Below are positions 7,183 to 15,250 of a stretch of DNA of 24,258 bases, piece by piece (position 1 is the stretch's first letter; the number at the start of each line of letters is the position of its first letter). Both the position numbers and the translations under genes were made by a program. The DNA comes from an uncultured Lachnospiraceae bacterium (lineage in GTDB: Bacteria > Bacillota > Clostridia > Lachnospirales > Lachnospiraceae), in assembly GCA_910586005.1 (NCBI GenBank), contig CAJUHG010000043.1:1-24258 (forward strand), given 5' to 3'. The notes under the pieces are model-generated. The model had not been told where the DNA came from, did not search any database, and worked only from the letters and a program-made list of their open reading frames with translations.

Positions 7183-7692
7183 TTAAATGGAAAATGGATT
7201 TAATTTTAAGCGATAGCTTTCTAGATGATTAATGGCAAGTCCTACGATCGTTTCATACTGTCCTTTTACTGCTTCTCTAGGAATCACATAAGCATTTATT
7301 CTACTACTATAAATTAACAAGTTACTTTTTGTAGAAACAATTTTATATATTTGTTTCCATTCTAAATCTGCTGTTTGTTCTCCTTGAGATACATGAACAC
7401 CTGCATCATCTATAATATAATGTAAGGTCTGTTTTAAAACTTCAGAAGATTGTATCTGATTTTTAGATCGCAAATACAAACTTCCTGGTACATATATCAA
7501 AAATACAATTCCAAATACAATATATAATATTGTATACATTACTTCAACTTTTCCAAAAGTTATGGCAGCCATAACTAAGACCCATATGCCAACCAGTGTT
7601 GCTACAATTCCTTGAAACCCATGATAGGCATGGTACAAGTTAAAACGAAACATATCTTTTTCTGTAATTCTTATATCAAATTCTACTGACAT
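7183..7692 (-). CDS. YcxB-like membrane protein
   Basis: A 169-residue protein with two adjacent transmembrane segments (about residues 28-46 and 52-72) near the N terminus and a cytosolic C-terminal domain. The domain contains LKQTLHYIIDDAGVHVS followed by a W-K-Q-I-YKIV segment and a final AYVIPREAV, which is the pattern of YcxB-like (PH-like) domains. The function of this family is unknown. AAGGAG lies 8 bases before the ATG. The mRNA just upstream of the ribosome site contains a long perfect hairpin (7718-7785). Confidence 0.75.
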   Translation of the reverse strand: MSVEFDIRITEKDMFRFNLYHAYHGFQGIVATLVGIWVLVMAAITFGKVEVMYTILYIVFGIVFLIYVPGSLYLRSKNQIQSSEVLKQTLHYIIDDAGVHVSQGEQTADLEWKQIYKIVSTKSNLLIYSSRINAYVIPREAVKGQYETIVGLAINHLESYRLKLNPFSI

Positions 7693-7717
7693 TTTTTATG
7701 CTCCTTGTGCACTTGTC

Positions 7718-7785
7718 TATTTTCTTCTATAGGAAAAACCTTATCACGCTAAAACATAAAAACATCTTTCCTATAGAAGAAAATA
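7718..7785 (-). repeat. Perfect 19-bp inverted repeat in the YcxB-like leader
   Basis: Positions 7718-7736 and 7767-7785 are exact reverse complements (arm TATTTTCTTCTATAGGAAA) around a 30-base spacer. A further outer match, CTTGTGC at 7704-7710 with GCACAAG near 7798-7804, suggests a larger folded unit. It ends 11 bases before the ribosome site of the YcxB-like gene. There is no T-run on either side that would make it a standard terminator. Confidence 0.75.
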
Positions 7786-7827
7786 CTATGCGCACTCGCA
7801 CAAGAGGTAGATATTGCTTCACAATTG

Positions 7828-7904
7828 TGCTCGGCGCGTCAAACCATCCAAGTCCCTCATAAATAAAGGATTTAGGAAGTTGATGCGGACTTGTCCGCTT
7901 TGTT
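7828..7904 (+). repeat. Dispersed repeat family A, copy A1
   Basis: The segment reads GGCGCGTCAAA, then CCAAGTCCCTCAT, a degenerate hairpin, then a near-identical GCGGACTTGTCCGCTTTGTT end. It aligns along its whole length with the copy at 16743-16826 in the opposite orientation and with the more diverged copy at 12450-12528. The GCGGAC/GTCCGC hairpin is at 7885-7898. It lies in the 331-base gap between ribH and the YcxB-like gene. Confidence 0.75.
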
Positions 7905-7928
7905 ATAATTACCAGAGATTTTACTTTG

Positions 7929-7979
7929 AAGGCCGATAAAATTCATCTATCTATAAAGATTATGAATCTTATCGACCTT
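7929..7979 (-). terminator. Long hairpin after ribH, possible operon end
   Basis: Positions 7929-7946 and 7962-7979 form an 18-bp stem around a 15-base loop. The only two non-Watson-Crick positions become G-U pairs in the minus-strand transcript, that is, in the rib operon mRNA. It begins 45 bases after the ribH stop. No U-tract follows, so it may act as a 3' stabilising structure and not as an intrinsic terminator. Confidence 0.5.
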
Positions 7980-8023
7980 TGAAACAAATTGTACTACATT
8001 TTTGATAGCATTTCAATATAAAA

Positions 8024-8488
8024 CTATTTTATATTCTGAATCAAATTTACCATTTCAATAGCGGTACATGCTGCATCATATCCTTTATTTCCAGCTTTTG
8101 TGCCTGCACGCTCAATTGCTTGTTCAATATTATCAGTGGTAACAACACCAAAAATTACTGGCAGTTCTGTCTTTAAGCCAACTGCTGCCACACCTTTGCT
8201 AACTTCTGCACATACATAATCATAATGAGTGGTAGCTCCCTTAATTACAGCTCCAAGGCAAATAACTGCATCATAATTTCCTGTTTCTGCCATTTTTTGT
8301 GCAAGTAATGGGATTTCAAAAGCCCCTGGAACCCATGCAAGGGTAATATCCTCTTCTTTCACTCCATGACGAAGCAATGCATCTTGTGCTCCTCCTACCA
8401 ATTTTGAAACAATAAATTCATTAAATCTAGAAGCTACTATTCCTATTTTAATTCCATTTGCTACTACATTTCCCTCTAATATTTTCAT
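8024..8488 (-). CDS. ribH: 6,7-dimethyl-8-ribityllumazine synthase
   Basis: Lumazine synthase condenses the ribityl-aminouracil intermediate with dihydroxybutanone phosphate, the penultimate step of riboflavin synthesis, and usually forms a 60-subunit shell. The 154 residues match the family length. Visible are IGIVASRFNEFIV with the substrate-binding aromatic, WVPGAFEIPL, CLGAVIKGATTHYDYV with the catalytic-type His, and the PVIFGVVTTDNIEQA segment. AAGAGGA precedes the ATG. It is the last gene of the riboflavin operon, 128 bases after ribBA. Confidence 0.97.
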   Translation of the reverse strand: MKILEGNVVANGIKIGIVASRFNEFIVSKLVGGAQDALLRHGVKEEDITLAWVPGAFEIPLLAQKMAETGNYDAVICLGAVIKGATTHYDYVCAEVSKGVAAVGLKTELPVIFGVVTTDNIEQAIERAGTKAGNKGYDAACTAIEMVNLIQNIK

Positions 8489-8616
8489 ATTCTTATCCTC
8501 TTTTCCTAAATATAATATTGTGTTTTATTTTTTTCCTACTATGATTCCTTGTAACACGCTGCATGGTATCATGGGATGCCCCAGAAGGTATCATTTTATA
8601 TACTTATTCTTTTGTC

Positions 8617-9822
8617 TTAATTATAATTTGTCATATGTTGCATTTTCTTCTGTTTGGTTTTTAAATAGAATAAATCTGTTTTTTTCGCTGGCATTTGAAT
8701 GGGAACTCGTTCTTCAATAGAAATTCCATAACCAGAAAGTCCCGTTATTTTCTTTGGATTATTTGTAAGCAGACGAAGTTTTTCTGCCCCTAAATCATGC
8801 AAAATCTGCGCTCCAATGCCATAGTCTCTCAAATCTGGAGCAAATCCAAGTTCTACATTTGCCTCTACTGTATCAAATCCTTGTTCTTGCAATTCATAGG
8901 CTTTTAATTTGTTAATCAATCCAATTCCACGACCTTCCTGCCGCATATACAATAATATTCCACGACCTTCCTCGGCAATGGCCTTCATTGCAGCATCTAA
9001 TTGTTCTCCACAGTCGCAGCGATAAGAGCCAAATACATCCCCCGTCAAGCATTCAGAATGAACACGACACAGCACAGGTTTTCCATCTGAAATATTTCCC
9101 ATAACTAAAGCAACATGATGTTCTCCATTTAATTTATTCACATATCCATATATTTCAAACTCACCATACTTTGTGGGCATTTTTGCATGTGCCTCTTGTT
9201 TTACTAAACTTTCTCTCTCCATTCTAAAACGTACTAAATCTGCAACTGTAATAACCGTCATCTGAAATTTTTCAGCAAGTTCTAAAAGTTCTGTTGTACG
9301 CATCATAGTTCCATCTTCGCGCATAATCTCACAACATAATCCACATGGTTTTAAACCAGCGAGTATCGCTAAATCTACGGTTGCTTCTGTATGCCCCGTA
9401 CGCTTTAGCACTCCCCCTTCTCTAGATTCCAATGGAAACATATGACCAGGTCTTCTAAAATCTCCTGGTTTTGCTCCATCTTTCACAGTTGCAAGAGCTG
9501 TTTCAGAACGTTCAAAAGCTGAAATTCCCGTACTGGTGTTAATTCCATCAATAGATATGGTAAAGGCTGTTTGATGATTATCTGTATTTTGTTCCACCAT
9601 TTGTTTTAAACCAAGTTGCTGACAAAGTTCCTTGCCCATAGGCATACAGATTAAACCTTTTCCATGAGTAGCCATAAAATTTACATTTTCTGGTGTAGCA
9701 AATTCTGCTGCACAAATAAAATCTCCCTCATTTTCCCGATCTGGATCATCTATTACCATAACAATTTTTCCCTGTTTTATGTCTGTTATTGCTTGTTCTA
9801 TGGTATCAATCTTTTTACTCAT
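8617..9822 (-). CDS. ribBA: Bifunctional 3,4-dihydroxy-2-butanone-4-phosphate synthase / GTP cyclohydrolase II
   Basis: The 401-residue fusion supplies both precursors of riboflavin. The N-terminal half (about residues 5-205) makes dihydroxybutanone phosphate from ribulose 5-phosphate and shows DDPDRENEGDF, THGKGL and RPGHMFPLESREGGVL with HTEA. The C-terminal half (about 210-385) opens GTP and shows the zinc-ligand motif CLTGDVFGSYRCDCG and YMRQEGRGIGL. I chose the ATG at 9822, with AAAGGAAA upstream, over an extension of 16 hydrophobic codons that lacks a ribosome site. A 142-base gap separates it from ribE, larger than elsewhere in the operon. Confidence 0.96.
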   Translation of the reverse strand: MSKKIDTIEQAITDIKQGKIVMVIDDPDRENEGDFICAAEFATPENVNFMATHGKGLICMPMGKELCQQLGLKQMVEQNTDNHQTAFTISIDGINTSTGISAFERSETALATVKDGAKPGDFRRPGHMFPLESREGGVLKRTGHTEATVDLAILAGLKPCGLCCEIMREDGTMMRTTELLELAEKFQMTVITVADLVRFRMERESLVKQEAHAKMPTKYGEFEIYGYVNKLNGEHHVALVMGNISDGKPVLCRVHSECLTGDVFGSYRCDCGEQLDAAMKAIAEEGRGILLYMRQEGRGIGLINKLKAYELQEQGFDTVEANVELGFAPDLRDYGIGAQILHDLGAEKLRLLTNNPKKITGLSGYGISIEERVPIQMPAKKTDLFYLKTKQKKMQHMTNYN

Positions 9823-9964
9823 TTCTCTATTTCCTTTCTCTTTATATAATATTAAAATAATAGAAAACATGCTTTGTCAACGTTCTATTGTCATGAACCA
9901 CGAGTGTCACATTTTAATACCTTTCAAAGCTAATATCTCCACATTATTTTATTTTTTTATTATT

Positions 9965-10615
9965 TTACAAAAATCCATGCTCTGCCAAAAAAGTTTCTGT
10001 AATATTACTTTTCGTTTTTTTTACTTCTCTTCCAGTCAAAATTTTTTCTACATACTTCCCTATCACATCACATTCCATATTAATGATACTTCCTACTTTT
10101 TTCTCTACAAGAGCTGTTTCTTGTCTTGTATGAGGAATAATTGAGACTTGAAAATTATGTTCTGTCACTTTTGCCACTGTAAGGCTAATTCCATCTAGCG
10201 CCACAGACCCTTTTTCCACAATATATCTAAGTATCTCTTCCTTGGCAGCAATGGTATACCAAACTGCATTTTCTTCTTGATGAATTTCTGTAATCTTTCC
10301 AGTTCCATCAATATGCCCTGAAACAATATGTCCTCCAAATCTACCATCTGCTGGCATAGCACGTTCTAAATTGACGGTTCCTAAAACTTCTAACTCAGAT
10401 AAGCTACTACGGCGCATAGTTTCCGCCATTACATCTGCTGTAAAACTATCCTTTGCAAGTGAAGTTACCGTTAGACAAATCCCATTTACAGCAATACTAT
10501 CCCCTACTTTTGTTCCCTCTAAAACCTTCTGACATTGGACTTTTATAATTGCTGAAAGAGTGCCTTTTTTTATCTCACAAATTTTCCCTGTTTCCTCTAT
10601 AATTCCGGTAAACAT
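9965..10615 (-). CDS. ribE: Riboflavin synthase, alpha subunit
   Basis: Riboflavin synthase dismutates two lumazine molecules into riboflavin and the ribityl-aminouracil precursor. The 216-residue protein shows the two homologous lumazine-binding halves. The first begins MFTGIIEETGKI and contains the AVNGICLTV motif. The second begins around FGGHIVSGHIDGTGKI and contains ALDGISLTV. I chose the ATG at 10615 because GGAGG precedes it by 6 bases and MFTGII is the canonical family start. The gene overlaps the end of ribD by 19 bases, so its ribosome site lies inside ribD and translation is probably coupled. Confidence 0.96.
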   Translation of the reverse strand: MFTGIIEETGKICEIKKGTLSAIIKVQCQKVLEGTKVGDSIAVNGICLTVTSLAKDSFTADVMAETMRRSSLSELEVLGTVNLERAMPADGRFGGHIVSGHIDGTGKITEIHQEENAVWYTIAAKEEILRYIVEKGSVALDGISLTVAKVTEHNFQVSIIPHTRQETALVEKKVGSIINMECDVIGKYVEKILTGREVKKTKSNITETFLAEHGFL

Positions 10616-11772
10616 ACGCTCCCTCCAATTCTTCCAGTAATACACAAATCTTTTCCAAACATCATTGTTTCTACATTTTGAAGTTCAATTGCATGTTTCA
10701 TCTTTAGAATCCCACTACCTTCTATTGGTGATTTTGCTTTGGCTCCCGCTACTAATTTAGGTGCTATAAATGCATAAACGCGTTGTACCAAATGTTCTTT
10801 TAAAATGGAAGCGTTTAATGTTCCTCCCCCTTCTAACAAAATACTGTCTATTCCCTGTTTGACAAGCTCTTGCAATAAGTAGTTAAGATTCAATTGCTGC
10901 ATACCATCTTTCTCTTTTAAAGGAACTTCCAAAAGAATAGCTCCTTGTTCTTTTAATTTTATTTTAATATCTTCTAAATTTCTTTCTGTACTTCTTAAAC
11001 TGGATGCTTTTTGTGGATTCCATGCAATGATAGTTTTAATTTCAGAAGCTGTTTGAAGAATCTTACTATCAAAAGGAATTTGCAACTTAGAATCACAAAT
11101 AATACGCACTGGATTTCTCCCGCCCTGTAAGCGACAATTTAACATAGGATTATCTTCCAATACTGTGCCAATTCCTACCATAATCCCTTTATAATAATTT
11201 CTAAGAGACTGAACATAAGCCCTTGCTTCCTCTCCAGTCACCCATTTCGAATCTCCACTTTCACAAGCAATCTTACCATCCAATGTCATGGCATATTTCA
11301 TTGCAAGAAATGGCATGTTTTTTTCTATATAATGAAAAAACACTTCATTGAAAATTCTACACTCTTTTTCTAAAATTCCTGTTTCTACTACAATTCCATG
11401 TTCTTGTAAAATCTTAACGCCTTTTCCTCTCACCTTCGGGTTGGAGTCTAAACATCCTATATAAACTTTTTTAATTTTTTTTTCTATTATAATTTCTGTA
11501 CATGGTGGTGTCTTACCATAATGACAACATGGTTCTAGATTTACATAAAGTTCTGCTCCCTCCATATTTTCTTGACAATTCAACAGTGCATTGCGCTCTG
11601 CATGAAATCCACCATATCTCTCATGATATCCAGTAGTAATCACTTTCCCATCTTTCACTACTATACATCCCACCATAGGATTTGGAGATACTTTTCCCTC
11701 TCCTTGTTTTGCAAGCTGCAACACCTGCCGCATATAATCCTCTGGTGTTTTTTTGTTTCTATCCTCTTGCAT
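10597..11772 (-). CDS. ribD: Bifunctional riboflavin deaminase/reductase
   Basis: RibD performs the second and third steps from the GTP-derived pyrimidine: deamination, then side-chain reduction. The 391 residues contain an N-terminal cytidine-deaminase-like domain with SPNPMVGC, HAERNAL and PCCHYGKTPPC (zinc ligands and catalytic Glu). A C-terminal dihydrofolate-reductase-like domain shows MKYAMTLDGKIA, GIGTVLEDNPML and LLEGGGTLNAS. AGGAG lies about 12 bases before the ATG, a slightly long spacing. It follows ribU by 25 bases and overlaps ribE by 19. Confidence 0.96.
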   Translation of the reverse strand: MQEDRNKKTPEDYMRQVLQLAKQGEGKVSPNPMVGCIVVKDGKVITTGYHERYGGFHAERNALLNCQENMEGAELYVNLEPCCHYGKTPPCTEIIIEKKIKKVYIGCLDSNPKVRGKGVKILQEHGIVVETGILEKECRIFNEVFFHYIEKNMPFLAMKYAMTLDGKIACESGDSKWVTGEEARAYVQSLRNYYKGIMVGIGTVLEDNPMLNCRLQGGRNPVRIICDSKLQIPFDSKILQTASEIKTIIAWNPQKASSLRSTERNLEDIKIKLKEQGAILLEVPLKEKDGMQQLNLNYLLQELVKQGIDSILLEGGGTLNASILKEHLVQRVYAFIAPKLVAGAKAKSPIEGSGILKMKHAIELQNVETMMFGKDLCITGRIGGSVCLPEL

Positions 11773-11797
11773 CTTAACTTCATCTCCTAAATTTTCA

Positions 11798-12424
11798 TTA
11801 ACATTTTGAACGTCGATAAGTACCTTTTAAAAATGGGGAAAGAGGTTTATAGATAATAACTGTAAGAATTACACTAAAAATGCCTTTGATAAACGTAAAA
11901 GGTGCATTAAATATAATCAAACATTCAAAAATATTTTTTACATTGGGAAATATAGCCTGATATGCTGCAAGTATCGCTTCTTCTGATATCATATAATAAT
12001 ACACAGGATATACTATAAAATAGTTAGAAAAAATACTAATGATTGACATTAAAATTGCCCCTATGAAAGCACCCACAATAGCACTTTTTCTTCCTTTCCA
12101 TTTTTGATAAATCAGCCCTGCTGGGACTACAAAACTAACTCCCAAGATAAAATTTGAAAATTCTCCAACACTTCCTGTATTTGACATAAATACATGTAGT
12201 AAGTTCTTGACAAAGCAAATCACGACCCCACTAATTGGTCCCAAAGAAAAGGCTCCAATCAATGCTGGCAACTCTGATAAATCCATTTTAATAAACCAAG
12301 GCATAATTGGAACTGATAATTCAAAAAACATCAATACAAAAGCAATTGCTGATAACATAGCAATCATTGTAAGTTTTTGGATATCTTTCTGCTTTCTAAT
12401 AACTGTAGTTTTTATTGTACTCAT
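11798..12424 (-). CDS. ribU: Riboflavin ECF transporter substrate-binding component
   Basis: RibU is the membrane S component that binds riboflavin and works with the shared ECF energy-coupling module, which is not in this window. The 208-residue protein has about six hydrophobic segments. It shows the S-component N-terminal pattern (KLTMIAMLSAIAFVLMFFEL), DLSELPALIGAFSLGP and KNLLHVFMSNTGSVGEFSNF. I chose the ATG at 12424 because AGGAGGAAGGA lies just upstream; the frame continues 21 codons further into a family A repeat without a ribosome site. It is the first gene after the FMN riboswitch, which supports the substrate. C-terminal residues after the last helix are basic. Confidence 0.93.
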   Translation of the reverse strand: MSTIKTTVIRKQKDIQKLTMIAMLSAIAFVLMFFELSVPIMPWFIKMDLSELPALIGAFSLGPISGVVICFVKNLLHVFMSNTGSVGEFSNFILGVSFVVPAGLIYQKWKGRKSAIVGAFIGAILMSIISIFSNYFIVYPVYYYMISEEAILAAYQAIFPNVKNIFECLIIFNAPFTFIKGIFSVILTVIIYKPLSPFLKGTYRRSKC

Positions 12425-12449
12425 AATATCCTTCCTCCTAATAGAAAAA

Positions 12450-12528
12450 CAATGTAGGCAAGCCCTACTGGGCTCCTGCCCCCTCAATCATGAGGAGAAT
12501 TGTACACTTTGCCGCGCCGCATGTGATC
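12450..12528 (-). repeat. Dispersed repeat family A, diverged copy A3 in the ribU leader
   Basis: On the minus strand it contains GGCGCGGCAAAG, then a CCTCA/TGAGG hairpin, then GTAGG-GCTTG-CCTAC. These three blocks line up in order and spacing with copies at 7828-7904 and 16743-16826. The last hairpin keeps a CTTG loop, while its stem has changed on both sides. It ends about 15 bases before the ribU ribosome site, after the riboswitch terminator. Confidence 0.6.
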
Positions 12529-12556
12529 GCTTTAAATATGTGTCCTTATACAATCG

Positions 12557-12626
12557 CGTAGGAAAGACTTTTCCTACGTGCCGTGCAGGGCGCGTGTAGC
12601 TTTCACTATTAATTTTCCTACGTGCC
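12557..12626. repeat. Hairpin plus 14-base direct repeat in the ribU leader
   Basis: CGTAGGAAA (12557-12565) and TTTCCTACG (12570-12578) form a perfect 9-bp stem with a 4-base loop. The right arm with its flank, TTTTCCTACGTGCC (12569-12582), recurs exactly at 12613-12626. All of it lies between the riboswitch terminator and ribU. It is not part of the standard FMN riboswitch. Confidence 0.7.
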
Positions 12627-12633
12627 TCTGCGC

Positions 12634-12666
12634 ATAAAAAACACCCTGAATCTATAAATTCAGGGT
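12634..12666 (-). terminator. Intrinsic terminator of the FMN riboswitch
   Basis: On the minus strand ACCCTGAAT pairs with ATTCAGGGT (9 bp, loop of 6), followed by GTTTTTT. It is 29 bases after the riboswitch aptamer, the usual place for the expression platform that halts transcription when FMN is bound. Confidence 0.9.
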
Positions 12667-12694
12667 ATTCACTACAAACTCTTACTGTAATACT

Positions 12695-12828
12695 TTCTTC
12701 TCTCATCCAGACTATACTGTCGGTTTTGGATTCTCACCAAATCATGCCTTGCGGCTCACGGACTTTCCAATACTATGGCATCACCGTCGGTCGGGAATTC
12801 TTTTTAAAGTCACCCTGCCCTGAAGAAC
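12695..12828 (-). promoter_or_regulatory. FMN riboswitch (RFN element)
   Basis: The minus strand carries the conserved RFN blocks in order: CTTCAGGGCAGGGTG, AATTCCCGACCGACGGTGATG, AAAGTCCGTGAGCC, GGTGAGAATCC, AACCGACAGT and AGTCTGGATGAGAGAAG. It lies between the promoter at 12849-12877 and the terminator at 12634-12666, upstream of ribU-ribD-ribE-ribBA-ribH. FMN binding should favour the terminator and switch off import and synthesis of riboflavin. Confidence 0.97.
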
Positions 12829-12848
12829 ATTATTTATTTTATGGCTAT

Positions 12849-12877
12849 ATTCTACTCTTATATATTCTTTCTGTCAA
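12849..12877 (-). promoter_or_regulatory. Promoter of the riboflavin operon
   Basis: On the minus strand TTGACA (12877-12872) and TAGAAT (12854-12849) are 17 bases apart. The predicted start is about 15 bases before the first riboswitch block. Confidence 0.85.
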
Positions 12878-12964
12878 CAAACATATTTTTCAAATTTTAT
12901 TCTCACAAGCAATAAGCCAAGCAACCTCACTAAGTGCCCTGCGGGATATTTGACTCTTTTTCCT

Positions 12965-15106
12965 TTAAAATTTCATGGTTAATTGTATTCTTTTTTTCTG
13001 TAAATCAACATTCATCACTTGCACTTCCACAATATCTCCCACACTGACAACCTCTAAAGGATGTTTAATATATCGCTCTGTCATTTGAGAGATATGTACC
13101 AATCCATCTTGGTGTACTCCTATATCCACAAAAGCTCCAAAATCAATCACATTTCGCACAGTTCCCTTTAAAATCATTCCTGGTGTTAAATCTTTCATTT
13201 CTAGTACATCTGTCCGCAAAATAGGTTTTGGCATTTCATCTCTGGGATCTCTTGCAGGCTTTTCTAATTCTTTTACAATATCATGCAGGGTTATTTCTCC
13301 AATTTCTAGCTCTTGTGCCAATTTTTTGTAATCAGATATTTTTTTAGAAATTCCTACCAATTTTCCCTCTCTGATATCCTCTGACTTATAACCTAATTTT
13401 TCTAACAATTTTAAAGTTGCATTATAACTTTCTGGATGTACACTAGTCCCATCTAAAGGATTCTTTCCATCATTAATACGCATAAATCCTGCACATTGTT
13501 CATAAGCTTTTGGTCCTAGTTTTGCCACTTTCAGAAGTTGGGAACGAGTAAGAAATCTGCCATTTTCCTCCCTATATAATACAATATTTTTTGCAACCAT
13601 CTTTGTAATACCAGAAATATATTCCAATAAAGAAGCAGATGCAGTGTTTAAATCAACACCTACTTTATTCACACAATCTTCCACCACACCACCTAAGGTA
13701 TTGCTTAATTTTTTCTGATTCATATCATGCTGATACTGTCCCACTCCAATAGATTTTGGATCTATCTTTACTAATTCTGCTAAAGGGTCTTGCAAACGTC
13801 TTGCAATAGAAGCAGCACTTCTTTGGCCTACATCAAAATTTGGAAATTCCTCTGTAGCTAATTTACTTGCAGAATATACAGAAGCTCCCGCTTCATTTAC
13901 AATTACATATTGCACTTGTTTTGGAATTTCCTTTAATAAATCCACAATAATTCTTTCAGATTCTCTAGATGCTGTTCCATTTCCAACAGAAATTAATGAT
14001 ACATCATATTTAGAAATCAACTTTTTTAAAATCACTTTTGATTCCTCTACTTTATTTTGAGGCGCAGTGGGATAAATCACTGTAGTGTCTAACACTTTTC
14101 CAGTAGAATCTACAATTGCAAGTTTACACCCCGTACGAAATGCTGGGTCCCAGCCTAGCACCACTTTTCCTGCAATTGGTGGTTGCATAAGAAGCTGTTC
14201 TAAATTTTTCCCAAAAACACGAATCGCTCCATCTTCCGCCCGTTCTGTCAATTCATTGCGAAGTTCACGCTCAATCGCTGGAGCAATCAATCGCTTATAA
14301 CTATCTTCTATCACTGCTTTCAAAGTAGACACTGTATTAGGGTTGTCCCTTGTAATAATTTTCTTTTCCAAATATTGATTAATTTGTTCTACAGGTGCCT
14401 CTATTTTCACATTTAAAAATTTTTCTGCTTCTCCGCGATTTAATGCCAAAATTCTATGTCCTGCCAACTTTGCAAGACTTTCCTCAAATTCATAATACAT
14501 CTCATATACAGATTCTTCCTCTGGATTCTTTGCAGAAGAAATTATTTTTCCGGTACGCATTGTAAGCTCGCGAATATATTTACGGTAATCTGCCTCATCA
14601 GAGATACTTTCTGCTAAAATATCCATAGCCCCTGCAAGAGCCTCTTCCACAGAATTTATCTCTTTTTCACTATCCAAAAAAACAATTGCTTCTTCTTCTA
14701 GACTTTTATTTGTCATTTGCAGCAGTATAATATTGGCTAATGGCTCTAATCCTTTTTCTTTTGCAATGGTTGCTCTCGTGCGTCGTTTCGGTCGATAAGG
14801 TCGATACAAATCCTCTACTGCTACTAAAGTTTCTGCAGATAATATTTGTTGTTTCAATTCTTCTGTTAGCTTCCCTTGTTCTTCAATACTAGATAATACC
14901 TGTTGCTTCTTTTCTTCTAGATTTCTAAGATATGCTAATCTTTCAAACAAATTTCTAAGCACTTCATCATTCAATGCTCCAGTAGCCTCTTTCCTGTATC
15001 TTGAAATAAAAGGAATAGTATTCCCTTCATCAATCAACTTTACAGCAGCTTCTACCTGAGATTCCCGAATATTCAATTCTTCTGCTAATTTTGCAATAAT
15101 GTTCAT
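12965..15106 (-). CDS. tex: Tex-family RNA-binding transcription accessory protein
   Basis: The 713-residue protein matches Tex, a nucleic-acid-binding protein that affects transcription in many bacteria. In order, it has an N-terminal helical region (MNIIAKLAEEL, with IPFISRYRKEATG and LYRPYRPKRRTRA), a YqgF-like RNase-H-fold domain (about 315-450, GWDPAFRTGCKLAIVD), helix-hairpin-helix motifs (about 490-560, VDLNTASASLL and AKLGPKAYEQCAGF), and a C-terminal S1 domain (about 640-713, VRNVIDFGAFVDIGVHQDGL). AAGGAG precedes the ATG, and a TATAAT promoter lies about 50 bases upstream. It is a single-gene unit, divergent from the small membrane protein gene at 15251. Confidence 0.95.
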   Translation of the reverse strand: MNIIAKLAEELNIRESQVEAAVKLIDEGNTIPFISRYRKEATGALNDEVLRNLFERLAYLRNLEEKKQQVLSSIEEQGKLTEELKQQILSAETLVAVEDLYRPYRPKRRTRATIAKEKGLEPLANIILLQMTNKSLEEEAIVFLDSEKEINSVEEALAGAMDILAESISDEADYRKYIRELTMRTGKIISSAKNPEEESVYEMYYEFEESLAKLAGHRILALNRGEAEKFLNVKIEAPVEQINQYLEKKIITRDNPNTVSTLKAVIEDSYKRLIAPAIERELRNELTERAEDGAIRVFGKNLEQLLMQPPIAGKVVLGWDPAFRTGCKLAIVDSTGKVLDTTVIYPTAPQNKVEESKVILKKLISKYDVSLISVGNGTASRESERIIVDLLKEIPKQVQYVIVNEAGASVYSASKLATEEFPNFDVGQRSAASIARRLQDPLAELVKIDPKSIGVGQYQHDMNQKKLSNTLGGVVEDCVNKVGVDLNTASASLLEYISGITKMVAKNIVLYREENGRFLTRSQLLKVAKLGPKAYEQCAGFMRINDGKNPLDGTSVHPESYNATLKLLEKLGYKSEDIREGKLVGISKKISDYKKLAQELEIGEITLHDIVKELEKPARDPRDEMPKPILRTDVLEMKDLTPGMILKGTVRNVIDFGAFVDIGVHQDGLVHISQMTERYIKHPLEVVSVGDIVEVQVMNVDLQKKRIQLTMKF

Positions 15107-15154
15107 GCATATTCTCCTTATCTTATCTTTTCTCTTTCATAATTGTTGTATTTT

Positions 15155-15183
15155 ATTATAGCGGATAACTCTTTGCCTTTCAA
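15155..15183 (-). promoter_or_regulatory. Promoter of tex
   Basis: On the minus strand TTGAAA (15183-15178) and a perfect TATAAT (15160-15155) are 17 bases apart. The leader to the tex ATG is about 40 bases. Confidence 0.8.
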
Positions 15184-15193
15184 GAAAATATAT

Positions 15194-15222
15194 TTGTGTT
15201 TTTATTACACTCATGCTACAAT
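15194..15222 (+). promoter_or_regulatory. Candidate promoter of the DUF4190-like gene
   Basis: TTGTGT (15194-15199) and TACAAT (15217-15222) are 17 bases apart, with the ribosome site of the next gene about 18 bases downstream. The -35 match is partial. Confidence 0.5.
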
Positions 15223-15250
15223 AATAAAAGAATTTTAAAGGAGGAATATT

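Noticed and set aside
9875..9880. TTGACA box (minus strand) in the ribE-ribBA gap, as a possible internal promoter
   Set aside because: No acceptable -10 hexamer occurs at 16-18 bases.
12488..12706. 72-residue minus-strand frame
   Set aside because: It lies across the riboswitch terminator and leader repeats, with no ribosome site.
12920..12957. Possible third copy of repeat family B after tex
   Set aside because: It shares TGCCCTGCG and a TTTGACT-like end but lacks the middle 22-base block. Similarity is too short to claim.
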